Below, one piece after another: positions 15,296 to 23,050 of a stretch of 27,129 nt of DNA. A program made the position numbers and the translations under genes. Each line of letters starts with the position of its first letter. Position 1 is the stretch's first letter. The notes under the pieces are model-generated. The model saw only the letters and a program-made list of their open reading frames with translations, was not told where the DNA came from and searched no databases. Source of the DNA: DATBMY01 sp036554605 (GTDB taxonomy: Bacteria > Acidobacteriota > Blastocatellia > UBA7656); NCBI GenBank assembly GCA_036554605.1, contig DATBMY010000223.1:1-27129 (forward strand). The letters are read 5' to 3'.

Positions 15296-17596
15296 TCAAA
15301 TCCTCCCTCGCGCGATGCGCGCGTTCGCGACCGCGGCTTGACCAAGCGAGATGCCCCCGTCGTTTGCGGGCACGCGGTTGTGCGTGAAGACTTCGAAGCC
15401 GGCGGACGCCAGCCTGCGGCAGGCTCTTTTAAGAAGAAAGATGTTCTGAAATACGCCGCCCGATAGTACTACTCGATTGAGTCGCCGCTCCTCTCTAATG
15501 CTCCGCGCGATGCGCTCTATCAGATGGGCAACGCCGGAATGGAACATGGCCGAGACCACGCCGGGTGAAATGCCGTTGAGCAGATCATCTGCCGCGCGTC
15601 GAATCACTCCCTCCGCTTTGATGGCGCTCCCGCCGCCGGCCAGCTCAAAGTCGTAGTACTCTTGCGAGCCGCGGTCCGCAATCGCTTCCATCTCTATCGC
15701 GGCCTGGCCCTCATAATTTACCGCGCTCCTCAAATTCAGCAATCCCGCCAGCGCGTCGAAGAGCCTGCCCATGCTCGAAGTCTCGGGGCTGTTCGCGCGA
15801 GCCCGGATCATGCCCCGAAGAGTTGCCCATGCGCCTTTATCCATCTCGCGCACAAAAGGCAAGTCGAGATTAAGGAAGTCATCTCCCATCGCCCGGTGCA
15901 GATAGACCGCGGCCATGCGCCACGGCTCGCGTATGGCTTTTGCGCCGCCCGGCATCGGGACGTAGTCGAGGTGCGCGATGCGTTCGGCCTCGGCGAAATC
16001 GGCCACGAAGAACTCGCCACCCCAGAACCGGCCATCAGAGCCGAATCCAAGGCCGTCCATCGCAACGCCTATGACTTCTCCTTCAATTTTATTGTCCGCC
16101 ATACAGCTCGCGATGTGAGCGTGATGATGCTGGACTCCTACTCTCGCTCCGAAGCCTTCAAGCGAGAGCGCGTATTTGGTCGAGAGGTAATCAGGATGAA
16201 GATCGTAAGCGACGACCTCGGGCCTCAGATCGAAAAGTCGCTTCAAATGCTCTATGCCGTCTTCGAATGCGCGCAAGGTTTCGAGGTTTTCCAGATCGCC
16301 TATGTGATGGCTCACGAACGCCTGTTCGCCTCGCGCGAGGCAAAATGTGTTCTTAAGCTCCGCCCCGGCAGCCATTATCTGTCGCTCGAATTTGAAAGCG
16401 GTCTTTATTGCGCGAGGGGCGTAACCACGGGAGCGGCGCAGTACCATCTCGCGCCCCGCGAAGACGCGCGTGACCGAATCATCCGAGCGAACGTGAATAC
16501 GCCGGTCGTGCGTTAAGTAATAATCGGCTATCTTGCCGAGTCGCGTTAGCGCATCCTGGTTCTCATAACATATCGGCTCGTCCGAAATATTGGCGCTGGT
16601 CATCACCAGCGGGTGATCGAGCCCGGCAAGGAGCAGATGATGCAGCGGCGTATAAGGCAGCATAAACCCGAGCGTCCGAACGCCGGGCGCGACGGCTTCA
16701 GACAAGTCCGAACCGGGCTTGCGCTCAAGCAACACGATGGGCCTTCGTCCCGACAGGAGCAAATCCTCTTCGGGCGCCGAGACGAAACAATATCGTTTTA
16801 TAACATCGAGCGAATTTGCCATCAGGGCAAAGGGCTTATCTTCCCGGTGCTTTCCTTTTCGCAGCCTCTCAACCGCTTCGCCGTTCGCCGCGTCACAGGC
16901 AAGGTGGAACCCGCCAATGCCCTTTATCGCCAGGATCTTTCCATACCCAAGCAGCAAGCGCGCGCGGCTGATTGCGTCTTCTTCGGCAACCTGATTGAGC
17001 GCGAGCTTCTTACGTTCCGGGTCCGTTAGATATAAATGGGGCCCGCAATCGGGACAGGCCGTGGGCTCGGCATGAAAACGCCTGTCGAGCGGGTCTTCAT
17101 ATTCGGCCCGGCACTCGTCGCACATCTCAAAGTCGCGCATGGTCGTGTTGGCGCGGTCATACGGCACGCCTTCTATTATCGTGAAGCGGGGCCCGCAGTT
17201 TGTGCAGTTGATGAACGGGTAACGAAAGCGCCGGTCTTTTGGGTCGAATAACTCTCTGAGACAGTCAATGCAGGTAGCCACGTCGGGCGAGATCGATGCG
17301 AGCTTCTCTCCACGGCCGTCACTTTCGATGATGCGAAAGTCGGTGTAGATTCCATAATCGAGGCCCTGTTTCTGCTCGACGGATTCGACCAGCGAGAGAG
17401 GCGGCGGGCTCGATTTTATCTCCTGAATGAACTGCTCGATTGCCCCCGTTTCGCCCTCTACGTCTATGAATACGCCCGTCGTGTTATTGAAGACCTGGCC
17501 TCTCAGCGATTGTCTCCTGGCGAGTGAATAGACGAAAGGCCGGAACCCGACGCCCTGGACTATTCCACGCACTAAAATTTGAACGCGCGCATCCAT
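15296..17596 (-). CDS. hypF: HypF, carbamoyltransferase of hydrogenase maturation
   Basis: 766 aa, normal for HypF. It converts carbamoyl phosphate and ATP to carbamoyl-AMP and passes the carbamoyl group to HypE Cys. Domains in order: acylphosphatase (1-90; VRGIVQGVGFRPFVYSLA), two zinc-finger-like CxxC...CxxC blocks (about 105-185; CIDCLRELFD, CTNCGPRF, MCDECRAEY, CPDCGPHL), a YrdC-like domain (about 200-390; AIKGIGGFHLACDA) and a Kae1-like domain with the metal-binding HHHAHIASCM and the late SGGVFQNIFLL. It follows hypB by 25 bp. The ribosome site is weak (GAAGCC). All catalytic blocks are intact. Confidence 0.98.
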   Translation of the reverse strand: MDARVQILVRGIVQGVGFRPFVYSLARRQSLRGQVFNNTTGVFIDVEGETGAIEQFIQEIKSSPPPLSLVESVEQKQGLDYGIYTDFRIIESDGRGEKLASISPDVATCIDCLRELFDPKDRRFRYPFINCTNCGPRFTIIEGVPYDRANTTMRDFEMCDECRAEYEDPLDRRFHAEPTACPDCGPHLYLTDPERKKLALNQVAEEDAISRARLLLGYGKILAIKGIGGFHLACDAANGEAVERLRKGKHREDKPFALMANSLDVIKRYCFVSAPEEDLLLSGRRPIVLLERKPGSDLSEAVAPGVRTLGFMLPYTPLHHLLLAGLDHPLVMTSANISDEPICYENQDALTRLGKIADYYLTHDRRIHVRSDDSVTRVFAGREMVLRRSRGYAPRAIKTAFKFERQIMAAGAELKNTFCLARGEQAFVSHHIGDLENLETLRAFEDGIEHLKRLFDLRPEVVAYDLHPDYLSTKYALSLEGFGARVGVQHHHAHIASCMADNKIEGEVIGVAMDGLGFGSDGRFWGGEFFVADFAEAERIAHLDYVPMPGGAKAIREPWRMAAVYLHRAMGDDFLNLDLPFVREMDKGAWATLRGMIRARANSPETSSMGRLFDALAGLLNLRSAVNYEGQAAIEMEAIADRGSQEYYDFELAGGGSAIKAEGVIRRAADDLLNGISPGVVSAMFHSGVAHLIERIARSIREERRLNRVVLSGGVFQNIFLLKRACRRLASAGFEVFTHNRVPANDGGISLGQAAVANARIARGRI

Positions 17597-17621
17597 AATA
17601 TTTCGGCTTCGTTTGAGCGCG

Positions 17622-18320
17622 CTAGCCCGCCGCCTCCCGGCTGATCTCTTCGCGCCGCAGGCGGGCTAGTCCCGCTTCCAGGTGGCTCATACATTGCTCA
17701 AGTCCCTCGCCGGTCTTCGCCGAGACTTCAAAGACCCGCATCCCCGGGCGAACCCGTTCAATGCTATCCTTCGCGGCATTAGTATCGAACTCGACCGCCC
17801 GGGCCAGGTCGATCTTTGTTATGACTGCCGCGTCCGCGGTATTGAAAATCGTCGGGTATTTGAGTGGCTTATCTTCGCCTTCGGTCACCGACATCAAGAC
17901 CAGCCGCAGGTTTTCTCCGAGATCATAACTGGATGGGCAGACCAGGTTGCCGACATTCTCTATAAAGAGAAAATCGAGCGATTCAAGGTCCCAGCCATCA
18001 AGCGCCCGCTCGACCATCGCGGCTTCTAGATGGCAGACGGTACCGGTTGTGATTTGCCTGACCGCGGCGCGGCTTCGAGCCAGGCGCGCGGCGTCATTTT
18101 CCGTCGCGAGGTCTCCGACAAGGGCCGCGACCGCGTGCCGCTCGCGAAGATGTGATAGCGTTCTTTCAAGAAACATCGTCTTGCCGGAGCCTGGGCTTGA
18201 CACGAGGCTTATCACATAGACCCCGGCCTGATGAAAGCGCTCTCTGAGCGCGCGGGCGAGCAGGTCGTTCTGCTTCAAGACTTTTTGCCTGACTTCGACC
18301 AGGCGAGGCTGCGTTGTCAT
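17622..18320 (-). CDS. hypB: HypB, GTPase for nickel insertion
   Basis: 232 aa from ATG 18320, which overlaps the hypA stop by four bases (ATGA); the longer reading from 18449 lies inside hypA. HypB is a GTPase that works with HypA to load nickel into the large subunit. The P-loop is SSPGSGKT (41-48). The metal site has the conserved Cys-His pair C96/H97 (GTVCHLEA) and the nearby GDLATENDA. Other blocks are FIENVGNLVCP and VITKIDL (base recognition). There is no histidine-rich N-terminal nickel store, unlike rhizobial HypB, so it is the compact type. Confidence 0.98.
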   Translation of the reverse strand: MTTQPRLVEVRQKVLKQNDLLARALRERFHQAGVYVISLVSSPGSGKTMFLERTLSHLRERHAVAALVGDLATENDAARLARSRAAVRQITTGTVCHLEAAMVERALDGWDLESLDFLFIENVGNLVCPSSYDLGENLRLVLMSVTEGEDKPLKYPTIFNTADAAVITKIDLARAVEFDTNAAKDSIERVRPGMRVFEVSAKTGEGLEQCMSHLEAGLARLRREEISREAAG

Positions 18321-18661
18321 TCTCGTATCTCCAAAGCGGCTACTTCGAGTTCTTTGCCCCCCACGATCTGAGACGCCGGAGCATTGCAAACCGAACAGCG
18401 AAAATTCTGAACCGAATCGATCACGCGGTTCGCATCGCACGCCGGGCAATAGACCACTGCCGGGACCTCTTCGATGATAAGACGTGACCCCGTCAGCGCG
18501 GTGCCCTCAGTGGCAAGATCGTAAGAGAAGAGGAGCGCGTCTTTGACTACTCCTGAAAGCGCCCCCAGTTTCAGGTGTATCGCGTTAACCCGGACCCCAA
18601 GCCGCGCGGCCTCTTCCGTGGCCATCTCTACTATGCTCAGGGCTATCGACAGTTCATGCAT
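18317..18661 (-). CDS. hypA: HypA, nickel metallochaperone
   Basis: 114 aa. The N-terminus MHELSIA has His2, the nickel ligand in HypA. The zinc-binding domain has CPAC and CSVC pairs in the C-terminal half. HypA docks on the large subunit and receives nickel with HypB. It shares the ATGA overlap with hypB. No Shine-Dalgarno sequence is seen before its ATG; the upstream bases are CCGATCCCTAGCC, and a long hairpin (18674-18782) ends 12 nt away. Translation may therefore depend on that RNA structure or on ribosomes arriving from upstream. Confidence 0.97.
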   Translation of the reverse strand: MHELSIALSIVEMATEEAARLGVRVNAIHLKLGALSGVVKDALLFSYDLATEGTALTGSRLIIEEVPAVVYCPACDANRVIDSVQNFRCSVCNAPASQIVGGKELEVAALEIRE

Positions 18662-18673
18662 GGCTAGGGATCG

Positions 18674-18782
18674 GGGGTCAGGAGCCGGGGGGCAGGGATT
18701 GCCTGTGAAATAGCATCTGAAATATGAGAACGCATATTTGAAATTCCAAATGCTTGACCCCTGCTCCCCGGCTTCTGACCCC
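18674..18782. repeat. Large imperfect inverted repeat between YceI gene and hypA
   Basis: The 24-bp GC-rich arms 18674-18697 and 18759-18782 match at 22 of 24 positions (GGGGTCAGGAGCC on one side). Inside lies a second hairpin, AAATATG-N6-CATATTT (18720-18739), and the decamer TGAAATAGCA shared with 7288-7297. It fills the gap between the YceI stop and the hypA start. In mRNA it would form a long two-tier hairpin, which could act as an attenuator, an RNase processing site or a mobile palindromic element. Confidence 0.8.
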
Positions 18783-19348
18783 TATCTGTGGGCAACGACG
18801 TCGAATGAGAACTTCAGCTCGTCTTTTAGCTTGATCGTGCCTCCGACCGCGCTGACAGGTTTGATGTTAAAATCGCTCTGTAGCAGCGGAAACTCGCCAT
18901 TAGCTCGCAAGGTGTCTGAGCTGGCTATCACCTGCGCCTTGATCTCGATGTCGCGGGTGATGCCGCGCAGAGTAAGCTTGCCGTTGATCTTTGCTCGATA
19001 CTGCCCCTCGAATATCTTCTCCGCCGCGACACTCGTGCTCCCAAAGAGGATCTCGGGATGGTGCTCGGTTAAGAGAACCTCTTCCCGCATCTGGCGCTCC
19101 ATCTCGGCACGGTCTTTATCGCTCACGTTATCTACAACCTGGAGCGAGGTGGCATTTATTTGCAGCTTGAGCGAAGCCTCTTCGAGGGCCTCCGGGTTGA
19201 AATGCACCTCGCCCGCGAAGTCGCGGATAGCGATAGTGGGGTTATGCGCAAAGGCTGACAGCAAGCCCGTAGCGAATGCGCGCACGATGAATTGGCTACG
19301 GCTCGGATCAATATGATAGCGCCCGGCGCCATCTTCATTCTCGCCCAT
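18782..19348 (-). CDS. YceI-family protein in hydrogenase operon
   Basis: 188 aa. The YceI lipocalin-like fold is recognisable: YHIDPSRSQFIVRAFATG at the N-terminus, HNPTIAIRDFAGEV, LLTEHHPEILFGSTSV, the strand pair KLTLRGITRDIEI, and FNIKPVSAVGGTIKLKDEL near the end. Family members bind long isoprenoid or fatty chains in a hydrophobic barrel. Most are secreted, but this one has no signal peptide and would stay in the cytoplasm. AAGGAG lies 10 nt before the ATG. A cytoplasmic quinone- or lipid-binding role near a menaquinone-linked hydrogenase is an attractive inference, not shown. Confidence 0.85.
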   Translation of the reverse strand: MGENEDGAGRYHIDPSRSQFIVRAFATGLLSAFAHNPTIAIRDFAGEVHFNPEALEEASLKLQINATSLQVVDNVSDKDRAEMERQMREEVLLTEHHPEILFGSTSVAAEKIFEGQYRAKINGKLTLRGITRDIEIKAQVIASSDTLRANGEFPLLQSDFNIKPVSAVGGTIKLKDELKFSFDVVAHR

Positions 19349-19389
19349 TCCAGTATTACTCCTTATTGTCGCGTCCCGGCCCCGGCCCC

Positions 19390-19584
19390 CTACATTGATC
19401 TGAGCTTTAGATACCGTTCAACATCGGGTACAGCTGCCTGCACAAGATCACCTACACCCGATTGTCCCAGCAATTTGCGTATCGCCGGGTGCGACACTAT
19501 CAATCCCGCGCCGAGGACCACTAGCGCCACCCCCCCGAACAGATACAACGTCTCTTTGCCATCAGCAGACTCGATGTTTTCCAT
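19390..19584 (-). CDS. Small single-pass membrane protein (64 aa)
   Basis: A short polar N-terminus (MENIESADGKE) precedes one membrane helix, LYLFGGVALVVLGAGLIV (about 13-30). An amphipathic C-terminal tail ends in DVERYLKLRSM. AGGAGA lies 9 nt upstream of the ATG. The tail resembles that of the 46-aa protein encoded just upstream, so the two appear related. Similar tiny proteins ending in an RYL-x-x-SM-like tail occur, as I recall, in actinobacterial hydrogenase loci under the name DUF6893; that match is from memory. A membrane anchor or assembly role is likely, but the function is unknown. Confidence 0.72.
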   Translation of the reverse strand: MENIESADGKETLYLFGGVALVVLGAGLIVSHPAIRKLLGQSGVGDLVQAAVPDVERYLKLRSM

Positions 19585-19657
19585 GCCAGTCGATCTCCTA
19601 TCTCGAAAGGTTTCGTTGCTACATCTCGTACATGCAATGCGGCCAGGATGTGAATAA

Positions 19658-19798
19658 TCACATGCTGAGAATCCTTATGTACCGTTTGATGTCTTGAAAG
19701 TTTACAATCACCCCGGCAGCAACGAGCGCCAGGGCCGCGCCTCCGGCTATTTTCCACGCTGTGCCATTTGAAGATTTCTTCGGATCAAAAAAACTCAT
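19658..19798 (-). CDS. Very small membrane protein (46 aa), paralogue-like to its neighbour
   Basis: An ORF that is easy to miss: ATG 19798 to TGA 19660-19658. The protein starts MSFFDPKKSSNGTAW, has a helix IAGGAALALVAAGVIVNF (18-35), and ends DIKRYIRILSM. GCAGGA lies 6 nt before the ATG. The layout (short polar head, one helix, basic amphipathic tail ending SM) repeats that of the 64-aa gene 73 bp further on. It sits 26 bp after the endopeptidase gene on the same strand. The shared tail supports a real, conserved gene. Function unknown. Confidence 0.65.
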   Translation of the reverse strand: MSFFDPKKSSNGTAWKIAGGAALALVAAGVIVNFQDIKRYIRILSM

Positions 19799-19824
19799 AA
19801 GATTCCTGCTTCCCTAAGTAATGC

Positions 19825-20349
19825 TCAAAGCCCCACATTTGCCCGTGCCTGTTCGCGGTCTAATATGTCGCTAAGAAGCTGCTCGATCAAAGCGACCGCT
19901 TCGACCGCCGCCGCGCGCACCGGCTCGCTCAGCCCCATCTTCCCTTCATTTTCCGTGCCAAATGTCTCGGGCTCGCAGCCTACCAGAAGAATCCGCTTAA
20001 GCTCTCCGCCCATGGATTTGACCATCGCGATGACTTTCATCGGGTTCATCGCGTGCGTTTCGACCATCATGTGCCGCGCGCCGGTATCATCCAGTTCGCC
20101 GAGATCGGGCTCGATTGTGTAGAGCGTGCCGGGCGCGCCGCCCCGCGCGGTTGCATCAACCAGTATTGTCACGTCGTAATCATCCATAAGCGCATAAGCC
20201 AGATCGAAGCCGCGTATCCCGTAATCAACCACGCGCACTTCATCCGGCATCCGGCGTTGAGCCATGAGGCTTGCTACCTCGCAGCCAAAACCGTCATCTC
20301 CCAAAAAGATGTTGCCGATGCCTGCGATTAGAATACGTGGGCGCGTCAC
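19825..20349 (-). CDS. Hydrogenase maturation endopeptidase (HyaD/HybD family)
   Basis: 174 aa. This nickel-dependent protease removes the C-terminal tail of the large subunit after metal-centre insertion. The N-terminal signature is GIGNIFLGDDGFG (10-22), and the metal ligands are the acidic residue in that loop, Asp in VTILVDA and His in ETHAMNP. The late block LLVGCEPETFG is typical. It starts with GTG at 20349, which overlaps the stop of the 107-aa gene (GTGA) and has GGGAGAG upstream. The cognate substrate, a large subunit with a 21-residue tail, is encoded in the same operon. Confidence 0.95.
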   Translation of the reverse strand: MTRPRILIAGIGNIFLGDDGFGCEVASLMAQRRMPDEVRVVDYGIRGFDLAYALMDDYDVTILVDATARGGAPGTLYTIEPDLGELDDTGARHMMVETHAMNPMKVIAMVKSMGGELKRILLVGCEPETFGTENEGKMGLSEPVRAAAVEAVALIEQLLSDILDREQARANVGL

Positions 20350-20669
20350 TGCTCTCCCTGCTGCTCGTCAAGCGCGAGCGGTTCTATCTCTTCCGGCGTA
20401 AAAAAGAAGCGATGGCCCGGCTGTCGTAGCATCCCCATATCGCGCCCGGGATCATCGTCGACGACGACGGCCAGTTGAATCTTATCTTCGTAATCCTGCT
20501 CGATTGACTCGATAGTGGCGATCTTTCCGGCGAGCGCCATGTCGAGAATGTCGCCCCCCGCCCGCGGCCACAACCTTACCCGGTCTCCCGGCCTGAGAGA
20601 AACTCCGAAAGCCTCCGCGCTCTTGAGGGCGGTTCGCCCTTCTAACAAATCCCATTCCCATTCGTTCAT
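20346..20669 (-). CDS. Hydrogenase-associated conserved protein, SH3/KOW-like barrel (107 aa)
   Basis: Not assigned to a named family. Residues about 23-75 look like a small beta barrel (SLRPGDRVRLWPRAGGDILD, then ATIESIEQDYEDKIQLAVVV), followed by DDDPGRDMG, RQPGHRFFF and an acidic tail ending in Gln/Glu. The Gly-Asp-x-Val and acidic surface resemble SH3-like or HypC-like binding barrels, so a chaperone or docking role is possible. The start is ATG with AGAGGAG, overlapping the upstream stop (ATGA). Operon position between the 348-aa gene and the endopeptidase suggests hydrogenase assembly. Confidence 0.8.
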   Translation of the reverse strand: MNEWEWDLLEGRTALKSAEAFGVSLRPGDRVRLWPRAGGDILDMALAGKIATIESIEQDYEDKIQLAVVVDDDPGRDMGMLRQPGHRFFFTPEEIEPLALDEQQGEQ

Positions 20670-21712
20670 CGCTTCTCCTCTTTTAACTGCCGGAGACCGC
20701 GCATTGCGCCATGGAGTTTCATCATCTGTTCCGCCGGGAGCGTATCTGTTCTCTCAAGTATCCGGCGGGTGCGTTCGTCAGCGTTTTGCATCTCGCGCTT
20801 CTCTTCGTCCGTCAGCGTCATAACGCGCAGCGCGAGCATCTCGTCTATTTCCGTCCCATCAAAAAAGTCGCCCGCGCTCTCCGGCGCGACCCGCGGATAA
20901 TCGTAGAGAATTATTGGCGACGAAAGCATCGCGTCGCGTTCCCCCTCGCGACCGACCATAACCGGCCAGGTTCCGACATTGCGACACTGGGCGGCGGCCT
21001 CGCGTAGCGACGCGGGCGGGTCGAGCAGCGAGACGAACTCGCCGCCTCTGACGCTTAAAACGGTATGGGTCGAAACGAATGATCTCATTAATGCCTGGTC
21101 GCGGCTCTTGCCGGTTGTGTCTTCAAACGCCGTCCGGTTCGAGATGCGAATCGCGACCTTGAATAATCGCGGATCGTGCGGCTGTCGCGTGGCGCGCAAT
21201 ACGATGCTTCCTTCGATAGCCTCTTGCTTTCGTATCAATGCGCCGGCGGCCTGGCCGTTCCCATCATGGAGGAGTTCAATAGTTCGACTCGACGGAAATG
21301 TGAACTCAACTCTCCGCGGGTCCAGAGAAATCTCGCTCGGGCTGACGCCGGAAACATCTACGTCACGCTCAACGGCCTCTTGCCATGTTTGAAAGACCTG
21401 GCCGTCGACTTCGAGCGAGTCGACGACCTTGTACTCTTTTGAATCCGCGATGGGCTTGGCTGCTTGACGCCCGAGCAGGTGCAGGAATCTTACTTTTATA
21501 TCAAGCTCGGCCTCCCCGTTTCCCAATAAGAGACATTCCGTCTGCATGCTTGAAGCGTCGTTTCCGGATTGCGCCTCACTGTAGCTCTCGGGATAGAGCA
21601 CGCCGAAGTTCCAGCGCCGCTGGTTCTTGACCGCGGATGGCCTGTACGGGTAGAGCATATAGCCCTCGTAGAGCACCGCGTTGACTATTCTGTCGACCTG
21701 CTTGACGTCCAT
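20666..21712 (-). CDS. Hydrogenase-associated protein of unknown function (348 aa)
   Basis: No recognisable family. The N-terminus MDVKQVDRIVNAVLYEGYML is followed by YPYRPSAVKNQRRWNFGVLY, a Trp/Tyr-rich opening. The middle is rich in beta strands (ECLLLGNGEAELDIKVRFL, RVEFTFPSSRTIELL, LFKVAIRISNRTAF), suggesting a beta-sandwich. A block LSSPIILYDYPRVAPESAGD precedes a charged helical end (EEKREMQNADERTRRIL). No signal peptide or membrane segment is seen. The ATG overlaps the preceding TGA by one base (TGATG), and its stop overlaps the next start (ATGA), so it is tightly coupled to both neighbours. Likely assembly or quaternary-structure factor, by context only. Confidence 0.85.
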   Translation of the reverse strand: MDVKQVDRIVNAVLYEGYMLYPYRPSAVKNQRRWNFGVLYPESYSEAQSGNDASSMQTECLLLGNGEAELDIKVRFLHLLGRQAAKPIADSKEYKVVDSLEVDGQVFQTWQEAVERDVDVSGVSPSEISLDPRRVEFTFPSSRTIELLHDGNGQAAGALIRKQEAIEGSIVLRATRQPHDPRLFKVAIRISNRTAFEDTTGKSRDQALMRSFVSTHTVLSVRGGEFVSLLDPPASLREAAAQCRNVGTWPVMVGREGERDAMLSSPIILYDYPRVAPESAGDFFDGTEIDEMLALRVMTLTDEEKREMQNADERTRRILERTDTLPAEQMMKLHGAMRGLRQLKEEKR

Positions 21713-22395
21713 CAGTGCACTATCTCCTCGCTATCTTGCCGGTCAACTTCCGCCGCATTTTCCCTGGTATCTGGAAGAAGCGCCTCAAGGGCTTGCTCCC
21801 AGGTTGGAAGCCCGCGGTCGACTTTGTACTGGTAGAGTCGAACAAAAACGTCCCGGCGCAAGCAGAGCCATGCGCTGTTCGGATAATAAATATCCATCAT
21901 CTCTTTCCAGACCGAGATGGGAAGCCGGAATCGCCCTTCCTTCTCCCAGGGAATTTGCGCGACCTGCAAGGCGCCGCTTTCGCCAGCATAAAAGATTGTT
22001 CCGCTGAAGAGAAAACTGAGCGGGACTTCGCCGTCTTCCAGACCGGCGAAGTATTTGGTCGCGGCCACGTTGAAATCGAAAGAGCAGGGCACTTGAAGAT
22101 CGACGCTTGCGCTTTCGTTAAAAGCCGAAACGACTGCGCTCGCATGTGTCCACAGCATGCTGCGCAGAGTCTGGCTCCAGCGCTCCGGCTCGCCGAAAAG
22201 GTCATGAAGCCGTTTCTGTTCCCCGGCCGCATAACGCCGCCGTGCGGGCTCGATCATGATCTGGCAGCGCAGCGCGACGGTATGTATAAGCTCCTGCTTA
22301 TCGCCGTTCGTGACGCGCAGCTTAAAGCCCAGCGTCGGGACCGCCGCGAATTGTGTGGCCTCAGCTTTCTCAACTTCAAAGCTCAAGTCAGGCAC
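21712..22395 (-). CDS. DUF6084-like hydrogenase-associated protein (227 aa)
   Basis: Soluble protein that I tentatively match, from memory, to a family labelled DUF6084 in actinobacterial hydrogenase loci. The N-terminal half is beta-rich (MPDLSFEVEKAEATQFAAVP, LGFKLRVTNGDKQELIHTVA, LRCQIMIEPARRRY). The middle has LFGEPERWSQTLRSMLWTHA and VPCSFDFNVAATKYFAGL. The C-terminal part contains FSGTIFYAG and a Trp/Tyr-rich helix (MMDIYYPNSAWLCLRRDVF). GTG start at 22395 with AGGGAGGG upstream; it overlaps the preceding stop by eight bases. Function unknown; fold resembles a beta-sandwich. Confidence 0.82.
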   Translation of the reverse strand: MPDLSFEVEKAEATQFAAVPTLGFKLRVTNGDKQELIHTVALRCQIMIEPARRRYAAGEQKRLHDLFGEPERWSQTLRSMLWTHASAVVSAFNESASVDLQVPCSFDFNVAATKYFAGLEDGEVPLSFLFSGTIFYAGESGALQVAQIPWEKEGRFRLPISVWKEMMDIYYPNSAWLCLRRDVFVRLYQYKVDRGLPTWEQALEALLPDTRENAAEVDRQDSEEIVH

Positions 22396-23023
22396 GAAAT
22401 CCCTCCCTCATCGAGACAGATCGCTGCCTCAGACCCTCGAAGAATGCAGCAATCTCTTCCCATACCTCCGGGCCTCCCGATAGCCCTCGCCAGTGAGCGC
22501 GAATCAGCCCGACGAGCTTGTAGCATTCGTCAATAGGCACGATATAGTATTCGTCGTTTGAAAACCCGCGCGCCCTTCCCACGCGATTGACGAGCAGCGC
22601 CTCAACATCCGTTCCCATCTCTTTTAATACGGGATTGGCTTGTACAATTTCATCCCAGGATTCCAAAGCGAGAAGAGACTCGGTCGGCCCGGCCGGGCTC
22701 GGATAGAGCGCGACCACCTTTCCCGATAATTCGCTTTTAAAGAAGAACGCCATATTTATCGGGATCATCAAAGCATCCCACTGAGCATCCGTAAGCCGAA
22801 AATTCGGGAGATACCTTATGCGCCGAGGCACTCTCTTATATTTAGTCTCTCCGCCGCTGCTGAAAAGCATCGCGCAGGCGTCGCATGCGCATATCAGCTT
22901 TCGACTCAGCGGCTCGATCAGATGCTGATGTTCAGCGCCGAGCCGGTGGCTGCACATCTCGCATACTTCGACGGGCGCTTTTTCGCGGACGAACTTGCGA
23001 AGGACTGCGAACGAGTTATTCAT
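22388..23023 (-). CDS. DUF5947-like protein with Cys/His metal-binding motif (211 aa)
   Basis: From ATG 23023; the longer reading to 23092 would run through an inverted repeat. The N-terminal domain has C21-x2-C24, H32-x-H34 and C45-x-C47-x2-C50 (VCEMCSHRLGAEHQHL, LICACDACAMLF), a clear metal-binding pattern that could hold zinc or an Fe-S cluster. The rest is alpha/beta with IPINMAFFFKSELSGKVVAL, YPSPAGPTESLL and a Trp-rich C-terminus (LIRAHWRGLSGGPEVWEEIA). From memory it matches DUF5947, a recurrent neighbour of high-affinity hydrogenases. No Shine-Dalgarno sequence is strong. Role unknown; electron transfer or iron delivery is possible. Confidence 0.82.
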   Translation of the reverse strand: MNNSFAVLRKFVREKAPVEVCEMCSHRLGAEHQHLIEPLSRKLICACDACAMLFSSGGETKYKRVPRRIRYLPNFRLTDAQWDALMIPINMAFFFKSELSGKVVALYPSPAGPTESLLALESWDEIVQANPVLKEMGTDVEALLVNRVGRARGFSNDEYYIVPIDECYKLVGLIRAHWRGLSGGPEVWEEIAAFFEGLRQRSVSMREGFRA

Positions 23024-23050
23024 ACACGACTCGTTTGATGGAAAAGCCCG

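Noticed and set aside
15662..16516. 284-codon plus-strand open frame opposite hypF
   Set aside because: Shadow of hypF; no start signal and no family features.
21715..22536. 273-codon plus-strand open frame opposite the DUF6084-like gene
   Set aside because: Antisense to two overlapping operon genes with good ribosome sites; no domain.
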